The notes under the pieces: model-generated | Databases searched by the model: none | What the model was told of the DNA's origin: nothing | What the model saw: the letters and a program-made list of their open reading frames with translations, nothing else | Position numbers and translations under genes: made by a program | Assembly: GCA_016706565.1 (NCBI GenBank) | Contig: JADJJI010000015.1 | Span: 186,001-250,000 of the forward strand | Length of the DNA stretch: 64,000 nucleotides | Direction of reading: 5' to 3' | DNA from: Piscinibacter sp. | Lineage (GTDB): Bacteria > Pseudomonadota > Gammaproteobacteria > Burkholderiales > Burkholderiaceae_C | In this document: piece after piece, positions 1-8,866 of the stretch | Numbering within the stretch: the stretch's first letter is position 1 | Layout of the letters: each line of letters opens with the position of its first letter

Positions 1-59
1 TGGCGGACGGCTCCTCGTGCTGTTCTGGGTGGCGGGATCGGGATGCGCGGGCCGAAAAA

Positions 60-87
60 AAACCGCCGGGCGGGTGCCCGGCGGTTT
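60..87 (-). terminator. Rho-independent terminator, probably of tldD
   Basis: A perfect 12-bp stem (60-71 with 76-87, core CCGCCGGGC/GCCCGGCGG) with a 4-nt loop. Read on the minus strand the stem runs into eight consecutive U (positions 62-55). No U tract follows on the plus strand, so it works for minus-strand transcripts; the nearest is tldD, whose stop lies 133 bp upstream. The rest of 1-220 shows no gene. Confidence 0.8.
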
Positions 88-220
88 CGGATTCGGTGCG
101 CTGTCGTTGTCGGCTAAGCGCTTGCCTCTCCATCCGCCGGGCGGTGCGAGAACCAAAAGTACGCAAAAAAGAAGGACTTCTGCGAGCGCATGGGCCGGAC
201 TCTAGCACGACGCGCAGGCC

Positions 221-1696
221 TCAGGCCGTGCCGCCCACGGTGAGGCGGTCGATGCGCAGCGTCGGCTGGCCCACGCCCACGGGCACGCTCTGCCCGTCCT
301 TCCCGCACACGCCCACGCCGGTGTCGAGCTTCATGTCGTTGCCGATCGCGCTGACGCGCGTCAGCGCGTCCGGGCCGTTGCCGATGATGGTGGCGCCCTT
401 CACCGGGTACTGGATCTTGCCGTTCTCGACCCAGAACGCTTCGCTCGCCGAGAAGACGAACTTGCCGCTGGTGATGTCGACCTGGCCGCCGCCGAAGTTG
501 GTGGCGTACAGGCCGCGCTTCAGGCTGGCGATGATCTCTTCCTTGGTCTTGTCGCCGCCGAGCATGTAGGTGTTGGTCATGCGCGGCATCGGCACATGGG
601 CGTAGCTCTCGCGCCGGCCGTTGCCGGTGGGCTTGACCTTCATGAGCCGCGCGTTCAGCGAGTCCTGGATGTAGCCCTTGAGGATGCCGTCCTCGATCAG
701 CACGTTGCGCTGCGAGGCATGGCCTTCGTCGTCGATGTTCAGCGAGCCGCGGCGGTCGGGGATGGTGCCGTCGTCGAGCACGGTCACGCCCTTGGCCGCC
801 ACGCGCTGGCCGATGCGGCCCGAGAAAGCGCTCGAACCCTTGCGATTGAAGTCGCCTTCGAGTCCGTGCCCAATGGCCTCGTGCAGCAGCACGCCGGGCC
901 AGCCCGGGCCGAGCACGACACTCATCTCTCCGGCCTTGGCCGGGCGCGACTCGAGGTTGGTCAGCGCCGCCGTCACCGCCTGGTCGACGTAGCTCTCGAT
1001 CATCGCGTCGTGGAAGTAGCCGAAGCCGAAGCGCCCGCCGCCGCCGCCGGAGCCGACCTCGCGGCGCACCTGGCCGTCGACCGTCTGCTCGGCGATCACC
1101 GTGACCGACAGGCGCACCAGCGGGCGAACGTCGGCGGCCAGCGTGCCGTCGGCGCGCGCCACCAGCACCACGTCGTACTCGCCGGCCAGGCCCGCCATCA
1201 CCTGAACGATGCGCGGGTCCCTGGCGCGGGCCAGCTTCTCGACGCGCTCGAGCAGCGCCACCTTCTGCGTGCTGTCCAGCGTGGCGATCGGATCCATCGG
1301 CGCATAGAGGATGCGGCTGGGCGCGATCTTCGTCGGCGTGTCGATCTTGATGCGCCTGCTCTGGCCGGCGGCGGCGATGGTGCGCACCGTGGCCGCGGCG
1401 TCGAGCAGCGCGGCCTCGGAGATGTCGTCGGAGTAGGCGAAGGCGGTCTTCTCGCCGGCCACTGCGCGCACACCCACACCCTGGTCGATGCCGAAGCTGC
1501 CGCTCTTGACGATGCCCTCTTCCAGGCTCCAGCCCTCGCTGCGCGTGTACTGGAAGTACAGGTCGGCGTCGTCGATGCGGTGCGTCGCGATCGTGGCCAA
1601 GGCCTTGCCCAGCGTTGCCTCGGTCAGGCCGAAGGGCTCGAGCAGCAGCGAACGGGCGATGGCCAGGCGTTCGATCGTCGGTTCACGGGAGATCAT
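221..1696 (-). CDS. tldD: Metalloprotease TldD
   Basis: Cytoplasmic zinc protease subunit that with TldE/PmbA degrades unfolded peptides and matures modified peptides in other bacteria. The 491-aa length fits the family. The zinc-binding HEAIGHGLEGD motif (HExxxH type) is present around residue 270, followed by conserved segments GSLNIDDEGH and the C-terminal GVCGKDGQSVPVGVGQP. The ATG at 1696 fits the family N terminus. No tldE/pmbA partner is in the window. Transcription probably ends at the hairpin near position 60. Confidence 0.95.
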   Translation of the reverse strand: MISREPTIERLAIARSLLLEPFGLTEATLGKALATIATHRIDDADLYFQYTRSEGWSLEEGIVKSGSFGIDQGVGVRAVAGEKTAFAYSDDISEAALLDAAATVRTIAAAGQSRRIKIDTPTKIAPSRILYAPMDPIATLDSTQKVALLERVEKLARARDPRIVQVMAGLAGEYDVVLVARADGTLAADVRPLVRLSVTVIAEQTVDGQVRREVGSGGGGGRFGFGYFHDAMIESYVDQAVTAALTNLESRPAKAGEMSVVLGPGWPGVLLHEAIGHGLEGDFNRKGSSAFSGRIGQRVAAKGVTVLDDGTIPDRRGSLNIDDEGHASQRNVLIEDGILKGYIQDSLNARLMKVKPTGNGRRESYAHVPMPRMTNTYMLGGDKTKEEIIASLKRGLYATNFGGGQVDITSGKFVFSASEAFWVENGKIQYPVKGATIIGNGPDALTRVSAIGNDMKLDTGVGVCGKDGQSVPVGVGQPTLRIDRLTVGGTA

Positions 1697-1860
1697 GGCG
1701 GCGTCCTCGGCAAGTGCGGATCATTGTAGGAGCGGCCTTGCTTCGCAGGTCTTTACGAGGGTTTACAGGACGGGCGTGCACGGGCGGCGCGCGGCATTCG
1801 TTGAAAGCCCACGAAGCGCAAAACCCACGACGCTTCGCCGACAACCCAAGGACACGCACC

Positions 1861-2202
1861 ATGTTCACCTTCAAGACTCTTGCCGTCGCCGCTACGCTGG
1901 CCGTTGCCACCGCCGGTGCATTCGCCCAGGCCGCTTCGTCGCCTGCGGCCACGCCGCGCGTCGACCAGCGCCAGGCCAACCAGGAAAAGCGCATCGACCA
2001 AGGCATCGCCTCGGGCGAGCTCAACAAGCGCGAGACGCGCCGCCTCGAGAAGGAGCAGAACGTCATCAACCGCGCCGAGAACCAGGCCAAGGCCGATGGC
2101 ACCGTCACCAAGTCCGAGCGCCGCCGCCTGCACAAGATGCAGAACCACGCCAGCAAGGACATCCGCCACCAGAAGCACGACGCGCAGACCGCGAAGCCGT
2201 GA
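1861..2202 (+). CDS. Small secreted Lys/Arg/Glu-rich protein of unknown function
   Basis: A 113-aa protein beginning with a clear signal peptide (about residues 1-23, ending AGAFAQA). The mature part is almost entirely charged and probably helical, with RIDQGIASGELNKRE and KADGTVTKSERRRL. These two segments look like repeated short helix-turn units, the second with a weak EF-hand-like DGT loop. ATG 1861 is preceded by an AAGGA Shine-Dalgarno. Similar small periplasmic proteins occur in Burkholderiales, but I know of no assigned function. It stands alone between divergent tldD and convergent rsmI. Confidence 0.8.
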   Translation: MFTFKTLAVAATLAVATAGAFAQAASSPAATPRVDQRQANQEKRIDQGIASGELNKRETRRLEKEQNVINRAENQAKADGTVTKSERRRLHKMQNHASKDIRHQKHDAQTAKP

Positions 2203-2227
2203 CCTGCGGCCGGCCGGTCCGAGCCGG

Positions 2228-3148
2228 TCAGCCGCCCTGCGACTCGCGCTTGCGCGCGAGGGCGCGCTCGTAGAGGGCATTGCGCGGCGCGCCGGTCAGC
2301 TCGACCGCCAGCGCCACGGCCTGCTTCAGCGGCAACGCGGCGAGCAGCGCATCGAGCACGCGGTCGTGGCGATCGGGCAGCGACTCGTCGCCGCTGTGCC
2401 CGAGCGCGTGGATCACCAGCACGAACTCGCCGCGCAGCCGGTTCGGATCATCGGCCAGCCACTGCGGCAGGGTTTCGGCGGGCACGGTGGTGACCGACTC
2501 GAACTGCTTGGTCAGCTCCCGGCACACGGTGACGCGGCGCGGGCCACAGGCCGTTGCCAGTTCCGCGGCCAAGGCCGCGATCCGATGCGGCGCCTCGAAC
2601 AGGATGGCGGTGTGCGCGTCGGCAGCGATGCGCTGCAGCGCCTGCGCGCGCTCGCCGGCCTTGGCCGGCAGGAAGCCGTGGAACACGAAGCCGTGGCCGT
2701 CCGCATCGCCGGCCACGCTCAGGGCTGCCGCAGCACTGCTGGCGCCGGGCACCGGGATGCATCGCATGCCGGCTGCGGCCACCGCCGCCACGAGGGCCGC
2801 GCCGGGGTCGCTGACGGCCGGCGTGCCAGCGTCGCTGACGAAGGCCACACGCTCGCCGCGCGCCAATCGCTCGATCACGCCCGCGGCGGCTTCTCGTTCG
2901 TTGTGCTCATGCACCGCCAGCAGCGGCTTGCCCTCGATGCCCAGCGTGCGCAGCAGCGGCGCGCTGTGGCGCGTGTCTTCGCAGGCGATCGCCTCGACCA
3001 GCCCGAGCACGTGGATGGCGCGCAGGGTCAGGTCGGCGAGGTTGCCGATCGGCGTGGCCACGACGTACAGTGCGCCGGCCGGATAACTCTGGCCGCCGGC
3101 CGCCGCAGCGGCGGCCTGCCGCAACAACGGGGCGTCGATGGTGTTCAC
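2228..3148 (-). CDS. rsmI: 16S rRNA (cytidine-1402-2'-O)-methyltransferase RsmI
   Basis: SAM-dependent methylase of the tetrapyrrole-methylase fold that 2'-O-methylates C1402 in the ribosomal P site. Visible motifs are LYVVATPIGNLADLTLRA near residue 28, CEDTRHS, the glycine-rich VSDAGTPAVSDPG and FEAPHRI. Length 306 aa is slightly longer than E. coli RsmI because of an Ala-rich N-terminal extension. It starts divergently from and overlaps the first codons of yraN, matching the conserved yraL-yraN-diaA-yraP neighbourhood (lpoA absent here, as usual in beta-proteobacteria). Confidence 0.95.
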   Translation of the reverse strand: MNTIDAPLLRQAAAAAAGGQSYPAGALYVVATPIGNLADLTLRAIHVLGLVEAIACEDTRHSAPLLRTLGIEGKPLLAVHEHNEREAAAGVIERLARGERVAFVSDAGTPAVSDPGAALVAAVAAAGMRCIPVPGASSAAAALSVAGDADGHGFVFHGFLPAKAGERAQALQRIAADAHTAILFEAPHRIAALAAELATACGPRRVTVCRELTKQFESVTTVPAETLPQWLADDPNRLRGEFVLVIHALGHSGDESLPDRHDRVLDALLAALPLKQAVALAVELTGAPRNALYERALARKRESQGG

Positions 3149-3521
3149 GGGTCGGCAGACGACGAAGGCGATCGGGGATGCGGGGGAGGCGCTCGCGCTG
3201 ACACATCTTCAGCGTGCGGGCCTGGTGCTGGTGGAACGCAATTATCGGGTCGCGCGCGGGCCTCGGGCGCGCGGCGGCGAAGTCGACCTGATCCTGCGCG
3301 AACGCGACGGCACGCTGGTGTTCGTCGAGGTGCGTACGCGCAGCGACGGCGGCCATGGCGGCGCGGCGGCCAGCGTGGGCTCTGTCAAGCAGCGCCGCAT
3401 CGTGCTGGCGGCGCGTCACTACCTGATGCGGCTGGCCGCCCCGCCGCCCTGTCGCTTCGACGTGGTGGCGATCGATGGCGAGCGCATCGATTGGCTGCGC
3501 GGCGCCTTCGACGCTTCGTGA
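3138..3521 (+). CDS. yraN: YraN family (UPF0102) nuclease-fold protein
   Basis: A 127-aa protein of the YraN/UPF0102 family, a restriction-endonuclease-like fold of unestablished biological role often linked to DNA metabolism. The typical pattern is visible: GDAGEALALTHLQRAGL, NYRVARG, GGEVDLILRERDGTLVFVEV (E-x-D ... E-V-K/R nuclease-like signature) and SVGSVKQRR. The start codon at 3138 lies inside the rsmI coding region; the two divergent genes overlap by 11 bp. It heads the yraN-gmhA/diaA-dolP gene set. Confidence 0.9.
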   Translation: MVFTGRQTTKAIGDAGEALALTHLQRAGLVLVERNYRVARGPRARGGEVDLILRERDGTLVFVEVRTRSDGGHGGAAASVGSVKQRRIVLAARHYLMRLAAPPPCRFDVVAIDGERIDWLRGAFDAS

Positions 3522-3582
3522 CACGGTGTCACCTCGGCGCATGGAACCGCGACGACGGATGCGTGTCTTATGATCGGCGACC

Positions 3583-4179
3583 ATGCTCGAACAACGCATC
3601 CAGCAGCAATTCTTCGACAGCGCGGACCTGAAGTACGCCGCTGCGGAGATCCTCTCCAAGCCCATCGCTGATGCCGTGAACACGGTGGTGGGCTGCATCA
3701 CCGCGGGCGGCAAGGTGCTGGCCTGCGGCAACGGTGGCTCGGCCAGCGATGCACAGCACTTCGCGGCCGAATTCGTCGGGCGCTTCGAACGCGAGCGTCC
3801 CGGCCTCGCGGCCATCGCGCTGACCACCGACACGTCGATCCTCACCGCGATCGGCAACGACTACGACTTCAACTCGATCTACTCCAAGCAGGTGCAGGCG
3901 CTCGGTGCGCCCGGCGACGTGCTGCTGGCCATCAGCACCAGCGGCAACTCGTCCAACGTCCTGGCCGCGGTGGAAGCCGCACGCGCGAAGGACATGACTG
4001 TCGTCGCGCTGACCGGCCGTGGCGGCGGCAAGCTGCGCGAGCGGCTCGGCGAGACCGACGTGCACATCTGCGTGCCGCACGAGCGCACCGCCCGCATCCA
4101 GGAAGTGCACATCCTCGTGCTGCACTGCCTGTGCGATGCGGTCGACCTTCAACTGCTCGGTGAACAGGAAAACACATGA
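3583..4179 (+). CDS. gmhA: SIS-domain phosphoheptose isomerase / DiaA-type protein
   Basis: A 198-aa SIS-domain protein with [17 protein letters not shown] near residue 48 and STSGNSSNV near 118. In this locus E. coli has DiaA, a DnaA-binding initiation factor, while Neisseria annotates the equivalent as GmhA. Unlike my recollection of E. coli DiaA, this protein keeps Glu63 and His176 (QEVH) at positions that match the GmhA catalytic Glu/His, so sedoheptulose-7-phosphate isomerase activity for LPS heptose is plausible. The stop overlaps dolP start (ATGA), implying translational coupling. Confidence 0.85.
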   Translation: MLEQRIQQQFFDSADLKYAAAEILSKPIADAVNTVVGCITAGGKVLACGNGGSASDAQHFAAEFVGRFERERPGLAAIALTTDTSILTAIGNDYDFNSIYSKQVQALGAPGDVLLAISTSGNSSNVLAAVEAARAKDMTVVALTGRGGGKLRERLGETDVHICVPHERTARIQEVHILVLHCLCDAVDLQLLGEQENT

Positions 4180-4844
4180 CCCTTCGCTCCAGACTCGTTC
4201 GCCCGTCCTTCGTGCTCGCCGCCGTGGCGGCTTCCACACTGATGTCGGCGTGCGCGCCGCTGCTCGTCGGCGGCGCGGTGATGGGCACCTCGCTGATGGT
4301 GACCGACCGCCGCACCTCGGGCACGCAGCTCGAGGACCAGTCCATCGAGCTGAAGGCGATGACGCGCACGCGCGAAGCCGTCGGCGAGCGCGGCCACGTC
4401 AACGCGACCAGCTACAACCGCACGCTGCTGCTGACCGGCGAAGTGGCGGCCGACACCGACAAGGTCGCCGTCGAGCAGGCCGTGGCCAAGATCGAGGGTG
4501 TGCGCACCGTCGTCAACGAGCTGGTGGTGGCGGGTTCGTCCTCGCTGGCGGCCCGCTCGAACGACGCCATCCTGACCAGCAAGGTGAAGGCGAGCTTCAT
4601 CGACGCGAAGGACGTGTTCGCCAACGCGATCAAGGTCATCAGCGAACGCGGCACGGTCTACCTGATGGGCCGCGTCACCGAGCGCGAAGCCAACCGTGCC
4701 TCCGATATCGCCCGCGCCGTGAGCGGCGTGCAGAAGGTGGTTCGCGTGTTCGAGGTGATCACCGAGGCCGAACTGGCCGAGCTGCAGCCCAAGCAGGGGC
4801 AGACCCAGTCGCAGCCTCAGCCTCAAACGCCGCCGAAGCAGTAG
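4176..4844 (+). CDS. dolP: Outer-membrane BON-domain lipoprotein DolP (YraP)
   Basis: A 222-aa lipoprotein with signal and lipobox TLMSAC (Cys26), followed by two BON domains (about residues 47-120 and 125-195, each with the VxxVxNEL / VxRVFEVI strand pattern) and a Gln/Pro tail. The E. coli orthologue binds anionic phospholipid at the outer membrane and supports envelope integrity and BAM function. Start ATG 4176 overlaps the previous stop by 4 nt. Synteny with yraN and gmhA/diaA strengthens the assignment. Confidence 0.93.
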   Translation: MTLRSRLVRPSFVLAAVAASTLMSACAPLLVGGAVMGTSLMVTDRRTSGTQLEDQSIELKAMTRTREAVGERGHVNATSYNRTLLLTGEVAADTDKVAVEQAVAKIEGVRTVVNELVVAGSSSLAARSNDAILTSKVKASFIDAKDVFANAIKVISERGTVYLMGRVTEREANRASDIARAVSGVQKVVRVFEVITEAELAELQPKQGQTQSQPQPQTPPKQ

Positions 4845-4864
4845 AGACCCGTGGCCCGGGTCTC
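4844..4864. terminator. Hairpin between convergent dolP and dehydrogenase genes
   Basis: GAGACCCG (4844-4851) pairs with CGGGTCTC (4857-4864) around a 5-nt loop, immediately after the dolP stop and 3 nt before the stop of the convergent gene. No U tract on either side, so its strength as a terminator is uncertain. Confidence 0.5.
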
Positions 4865-4867
4865 CGG

Positions 4868-5761
4868 TCAGCGCAGGCGCTTGATCAGGCTCGAGGTGTC
4901 GAGCCGATTGGCGCCCTGCGCCTGCAGGTCGGCGTAGAACTGGTCGACCAGCGCAGTGACGGGCAAGCGGGCGCCATTGCGCCGGGCCTCGTCGAGCACC
5001 AGGCCGAGGTCCTTGCGCATCCAGTCGATCGCGAAGCCGAAGTCGAACCGGCCCTCGACCATCGTCGGGCCGCGGTTGTCCATCTGCCAGCTCTGCGCGG
5101 CGCCCTTGCCGATCACGCCGAGCACGGCCTTCATGTCCAGGCCGGCCTTCTCGCCGAAGGCGATGGCTTCCGACAGGCCCTGCACCAGGCCGGCGATGGC
5201 GATCTGGTTCACCATCTTCGCGAGTTGACCTGCCCCGTGAGGGCCGAGCAACGTGACGGCTTTCGAGAAGGCCATCGCCACCGGCTTCATGGTCTCGAAG
5301 GCGGCCGCGTCGCCGCCGCACATCACCGTCAGCGCGCCGTTGATCGCGCCGAGGTTGCCGCCGGACACCGGCGCATCGACGAACTGCAGGCCACGCCTCG
5401 CAGCCTCGGCGCCGAGTTCGCGCGCCACCTCGGCCGAGGCGGTGGTGTGGTCGACGAATATCGCGCCACGTTTCATGCCGGCGAAGGCGCCGTCGTCGCC
5501 GAGCGTGACCGAGCGCAGGTCGTCGTCGTTGCCGACGCAGGCGAAGACGATGTCGACACCCCGCGCCGCCTCGCGCGGCGTGGCGGCATGGCCGCCACCG
5601 TATTCGGCTGCCCATTGCGCGGCCTTGGCCGCGGTGCGGTTGTAGACCGTGGTGCGGTGCCCGGCGCGGGCCAGGTGGCCGGCCATCGGGTGGCCCATCA
5701 CGCCCAGGCCGAGGAAGGCGACGTCGCGCGCCGGCGTGGGTTCGTAGATTCGCGTGCTCAT
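4868..5761 (-). CDS. NAD(P)-dependent beta-hydroxyacid dehydrogenase (HIBADH/GarR family)
   Basis: A 297-aa oxidoreductase of the 3-hydroxyisobutyrate / tartronate-semialdehyde reductase family. The Rossmann signature FLGLGVMGHPMAGHLARAG lies at residues 16-34, the substrate motif DAPVSGG in the middle, and the catalytic-lysine segment GAGQLAKMVNQ follows. The substrate cannot be named from sequence. Start ATG 5761 (MSTRIYEP) is chosen over far upstream extensions, which only read antisense to the pil genes. Its leader is unusual: the terminator following pilU ends 10 nt before the ATG and the only ribosome-binding candidate is GGGA right after the U tract. Confidence 0.88.
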   Translation of the reverse strand: MSTRIYEPTPARDVAFLGLGVMGHPMAGHLARAGHRTTVYNRTAAKAAQWAAEYGGGHAATPREAARGVDIVFACVGNDDDLRSVTLGDDGAFAGMKRGAIFVDHTTASAEVARELGAEAARRGLQFVDAPVSGGNLGAINGALTVMCGGDAAAFETMKPVAMAFSKAVTLLGPHGAGQLAKMVNQIAIAGLVQGLSEAIAFGEKAGLDMKAVLGVIGKGAAQSWQMDNRGPTMVEGRFDFGFAIDWMRKDLGLVLDEARRNGARLPVTALVDQFYADLQAQGANRLDTSSLIKRLR

Positions 5762-5771
5762 GTCGTGTCCC

Positions 5772-5801
5772 AAAAAGAACACGGCCTCTGACGAGGCCGT
5801 G
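5772..5801 (-). terminator. Rho-independent terminator after pilU
   Basis: On the minus strand a 9-bp stem CACGGCCTC/GAGGCCGTG with a 4-nt loop is followed by TTCTTTTT (U tract at 5776-5772). It sits 22 bp after the pilU stop and directly abuts the ribosome-binding region of the next minus-strand gene. Confidence 0.8.
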
Positions 5802-5823
5802 CGGTGTTCGGCGAAGCGCCAGA

Positions 5824-6960
5824 TTACACGATCGTCAGGTGCTCCGTGCCCGCCGCGAGGTCGGAGCTGCGTGCGCGCTGGCTGTGCAGCTTGACCTGCA
5901 GGCGCAGGTCGTTCACCGAGTCGGCGTTGCGCAGGATGTCTTCGTAGGTGACGAGGTTGCTCTCGTAGAGGTCGAACAGCGCCTGATCGAAGGTCTGCAT
6001 GCCGAGCTCGCGCGAGCGTTTCATCAGGTCCTTGATGTCGGAGACCTCGCCCTTGAAGATCATGTCGGCGATCAGCGGCGTGTTCAGCAGGATCTCCACC
6101 GCGGCGACGCGGCCCTTGCCTTCCTGGCGCGGCAGCAGGCGCTGCGAGACCAGGCTCTTGAGGTTCAGCGACAGGTCCATCAGCAGCTGCGCGCGCCGTT
6201 CTTCCGGGAAGAAGTTGATGATGCGGTCCAGTGCCTGGTTGGCGCTGTTGGCGTGCAGCGTGGCCATGCACAGGTGGCCGGTCTCGGCGAAGGCGACGGC
6301 GTGTTCCATCGTCTCGCGGTCGCGGATCTCGCCCATCAGGATGACGTCGGGCGCCTGACGCAAGGTGTTCTTCAGCGCCTGTTCCCAGCCGTCGGTGTCG
6401 ATGCCGACCTCTCGCTGGGTGACGATGCAGTTCTTGTGCGGGTGCACGAACTCGACCGGGTCCTCGATCGTGATGATGTGGCCGTGCGTGTTCTCGTTGC
6501 GGAAATCGACCATCGCCGCCAGCGAGGTGCTCTTGCCCGAGCCGGTGGCGCCGACGAAGATGACCAGGCCGCGCTTGGTCAGCGCCACGTCCTTGAGCAC
6601 CTGCGGCAGATTCAGCGTGTCGATGGTCGGCAGCGTCTGCGGGATCGTCCGCATCACCAGGCCGACGTTGCCCTGCTGCACGAAGGCGTTGACGCGGAAG
6701 CGCCCGATGCCCTGCGGCGAGATCGCGAAGTTGCACTCCTTGGTGCGCTCGAACTCCGCGGCCTGCTTGTCGTTCATCACCGAGCGCGTCAGCGCCAGCG
6801 TGTGCGCGCCGGTCAGCGGCTGCGGCGACACCTTCGTCACCTTGCCGTCGACCTTGATCGCGGGCGGGAAGTCGGCGGTGAGGAACAGGTCCGAGCCATT
6901 GCGCGACACCATCAGGCGCAGCAGGTCGTTGACGAATTTGGATGCCTGGTCGCGTTCCAT
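5824..6960 (-). CDS. pilU: Type IV pilus twitching ATPase PilU
   Basis: A 378-aa secretion-superfamily hexameric ATPase, accessory to PilT in pilus retraction. Walker A GATGSGKSTS, the Asp box TIEDPVEF, Walker B LMGEIRDRETM and His box TGHLCMATLHANSANQ are present. The C-terminal extension past the PilT core (ending GTEHLTIV) is characteristic of PilU. ATG 6960 lies 21 bp after the pilT stop, so the two form an operon, followed by a strong terminator. Confidence 0.95.
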   Translation of the reverse strand: MERDQASKFVNDLLRLMVSRNGSDLFLTADFPPAIKVDGKVTKVSPQPLTGAHTLALTRSVMNDKQAAEFERTKECNFAISPQGIGRFRVNAFVQQGNVGLVMRTIPQTLPTIDTLNLPQVLKDVALTKRGLVIFVGATGSGKSTSLAAMVDFRNENTHGHIITIEDPVEFVHPHKNCIVTQREVGIDTDGWEQALKNTLRQAPDVILMGEIRDRETMEHAVAFAETGHLCMATLHANSANQALDRIINFFPEERRAQLLMDLSLNLKSLVSQRLLPRQEGKGRVAAVEILLNTPLIADMIFKGEVSDIKDLMKRSRELGMQTFDQALFDLYESNLVTYEDILRNADSVNDLRLQVKLHSQRARSSDLAAGTEHLTIV

Positions 6961-6981
6961 GATTCAGCGTTCCTTCAGGGC

Positions 6982-8025
6982 TCAGCCAGGGAAGTTCTCG
7001 GGGAACTTGGCTTTGGCGCGGGCTTCGGCCGGCGAGATCACGTTGCGGCGCACCAGGTCGGCGAGGTTCTGATCGAGTGTCTGCATGCCCATGCTGTTGC
7101 CGGTCTGGATCGACGAGTACATCTGAGCGATCTTGTTCTCGCGGATCAGGTTGCGGATGGCCGCCGTGCCCAGCATGATCTCGTGCGAGGCGACGCGGCC
7201 GCTGCCGTCCTTCAACTTGCACAGCGTCTGCGAGATCACGCCGATCAGCGACTCTGACAGCATCGCGCGCACCATCTCCTTCTCGGCGGCCGGGAACACG
7301 TCGACCACGCGGTCGACCGTCTTGGCGGCGCTCGAGGTGTGCAGCGTGCCGAACACCAGGTGGCCGGTTTCCGCGGCGGTCAGCGCCAGGCGGATCGTTT
7401 CCAGGTCGCGCATTTCGCCCACGAGGATGGCGTCCGGGTCTTCGCGCAGTGCGGAACGCAGCGCGTTCGAGAAGCTCAGCGTGTGCGGGCCGACCTCGCG
7501 CTGGTTGACCAGGCACTTCTTGGACTCGTGCACGAACTCGATCGGGTCTTCCACCGTCAGCACGTGGCCGTACTCGTTCTCGTTGAGGTGGTTGACCATG
7601 GCCGCCAGCGTGGTCGACTTGCCCGAGCCGGTCGGGCCGGTCACCAGCACCAGGCCGCGCGGCTTGAGCGCGAGCTCGGCGAACACCTTGGGCGCGTTGA
7701 GCTGCTCGAGCGTGAGGATCTTCGAAGGAATCGTCCGGAACACGGCGCCGGCGCCGCGGTTCTGGTTGAAGGCATTGACGCGAAAGCGCGCCAGGCCCTG
7801 GATCTCGAACGAGAAGTCGCACTCCAGCGTTTCTTCGTAGGCCTTGCGCTGCGAGTCGTTCATGATGTCGTACACCATGTCGTGCACTTGCTTGTGCTCG
7901 AGCGGGTCGACGTTGATGCGGCGCACATCGCCGTGCACCCGGATCATCGGCGGCAGTCCGGCGGACAGGTGCAGGTCAGACGCCTTGTTCTTGACCGAGA
8001 ACGCCAGCAGTTGGGTGATGTCCAT
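6982..8025 (-). CDS. pilT: Type IV pilus retraction ATPase PilT
   Basis: A 347-aa retraction motor for twitching motility and DNA uptake. The start MDITQLLAFSVKNKASDLH is the family N terminus, so ATG 8025 is preferred to the upstream in-frame extension. Walker A GPTGSGKSTT, Asp box TVEDPIEF, Walker B LVGEMRDLETI and His box TGHLVFGTLHT are visible; the conserved C-terminal AIRNLIRE helix is present. Divergent from yggS with about 70 bp between starts, a common betaproteobacterial arrangement. Confidence 0.96.
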   Translation of the reverse strand: MDITQLLAFSVKNKASDLHLSAGLPPMIRVHGDVRRINVDPLEHKQVHDMVYDIMNDSQRKAYEETLECDFSFEIQGLARFRVNAFNQNRGAGAVFRTIPSKILTLEQLNAPKVFAELALKPRGLVLVTGPTGSGKSTTLAAMVNHLNENEYGHVLTVEDPIEFVHESKKCLVNQREVGPHTLSFSNALRSALREDPDAILVGEMRDLETIRLALTAAETGHLVFGTLHTSSAAKTVDRVVDVFPAAEKEMVRAMLSESLIGVISQTLCKLKDGSGRVASHEIMLGTAAIRNLIRENKIAQMYSSIQTGNSMGMQTLDQNLADLVRRNVISPAEARAKAKFPENFPG

Positions 8026-8095
8026 GGGGTAACCGGATGTACGAGTCGCGGAAGCGGCGCGGCGTGCGCCGTCGCGGGGATACTCTCGGCGCATT

Positions 8096-8785
8096 ATGGC
8101 GACGATCTCCAGCAACATACAACAAGTGCGCGCTCGCATTGCGCAGGCCTGCGACAGCGCGCGGCGCCCCGTGCAAAGCGTCACGCTGCTGTGCGTGAGC
8201 AAGACCTTCGGGCCGGATTCGGTGCGTGCCGCGCACGCGGCCGGCGAGCGCTGTTTCGGCGAGAACTACGTGCAGGAGGCGCTCGACAAGATCGCCGCGC
8301 TCGCCGACTTGCGCGAGTCCATCGAGTGGCACCTCATCGGCCCGCTGCAGAGCAACAAGACCCGCGTGGTGGCCGAGCAGTTCGACTGGGTGCATTCGGT
8401 CGACCGGGTGAAGATCGCGCAGCGGCTGTCCGAGCAGCGGCCTGCGCACCTGCCGCCGCTGCAGCTGTGCCTGCAGGTCAACATCAGCGGCGAGGCCAGC
8501 AAGAGCGGCCTGGCGCCCGCCGAAGTGAGCGCGGTGGCGCAGGCCGTCGCGTCCCTGCCGCGGGTGGTGCTGCGCGGCCTGATGGCGATTCCCGAGCCGG
8601 CCGGCAGCCTGCAGGCCCAGCGTGCGCCGCACCGTGCACTGCGCGAGTTGCTGGAGGAAGTGCGCGCGCAGGGCCTGCCGCTGGACACGCTGTCGATGGG
8701 CATGAGCGCCGACCTCGACGCGGCCATCCTGGAAGGTGCGAGCATCGTTCGTGTCGGCAGCGCGATATTCGGCGCACGCAGCTGA
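8096..8785 (+). CDS. yggS: YggS/PROSC family PLP homeostasis protein
   Basis: A 229-aa PLP-binding alanine-racemase-like single-barrel protein that helps maintain pyridoxal-phosphate pools. The Lys that carries PLP is in LLCVSKTF (Lys36). Family motifs GENYVQEAL, WHLIGPLQSNKT, SVDR, LQVNISGEASKSGL, LRGLMAIPEP and LSMGMSADLDAAI are all intact, ending VRVGSAIFGARS. ATG 8096 sits in the divergent region with pilT. Confidence 0.95.
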   Translation: MATISSNIQQVRARIAQACDSARRPVQSVTLLCVSKTFGPDSVRAAHAAGERCFGENYVQEALDKIAALADLRESIEWHLIGPLQSNKTRVVAEQFDWVHSVDRVKIAQRLSEQRPAHLPPLQLCLQVNISGEASKSGLAPAEVSAVAQAVASLPRVVLRGLMAIPEPAGSLQAQRAPHRALRELLEEVRAQGLPLDTLSMGMSADLDAAILEGASIVRVGSAIFGARS

Positions 8786-8866
8786 ACAGGGCCTGCAGCC
8801 GAGGCGGCGCTGCCGCACAATGCGCGCCGATCAGCCCGCGCTCCAGACGGGCCAGGGAGTGACAAG

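Noticed and set aside
5762-7822. Long upstream in-frame extension of the dehydrogenase
   Set aside because: It is an off-frame reading through pilU and pilT; the Rossmann-fold protein begins at 5761.
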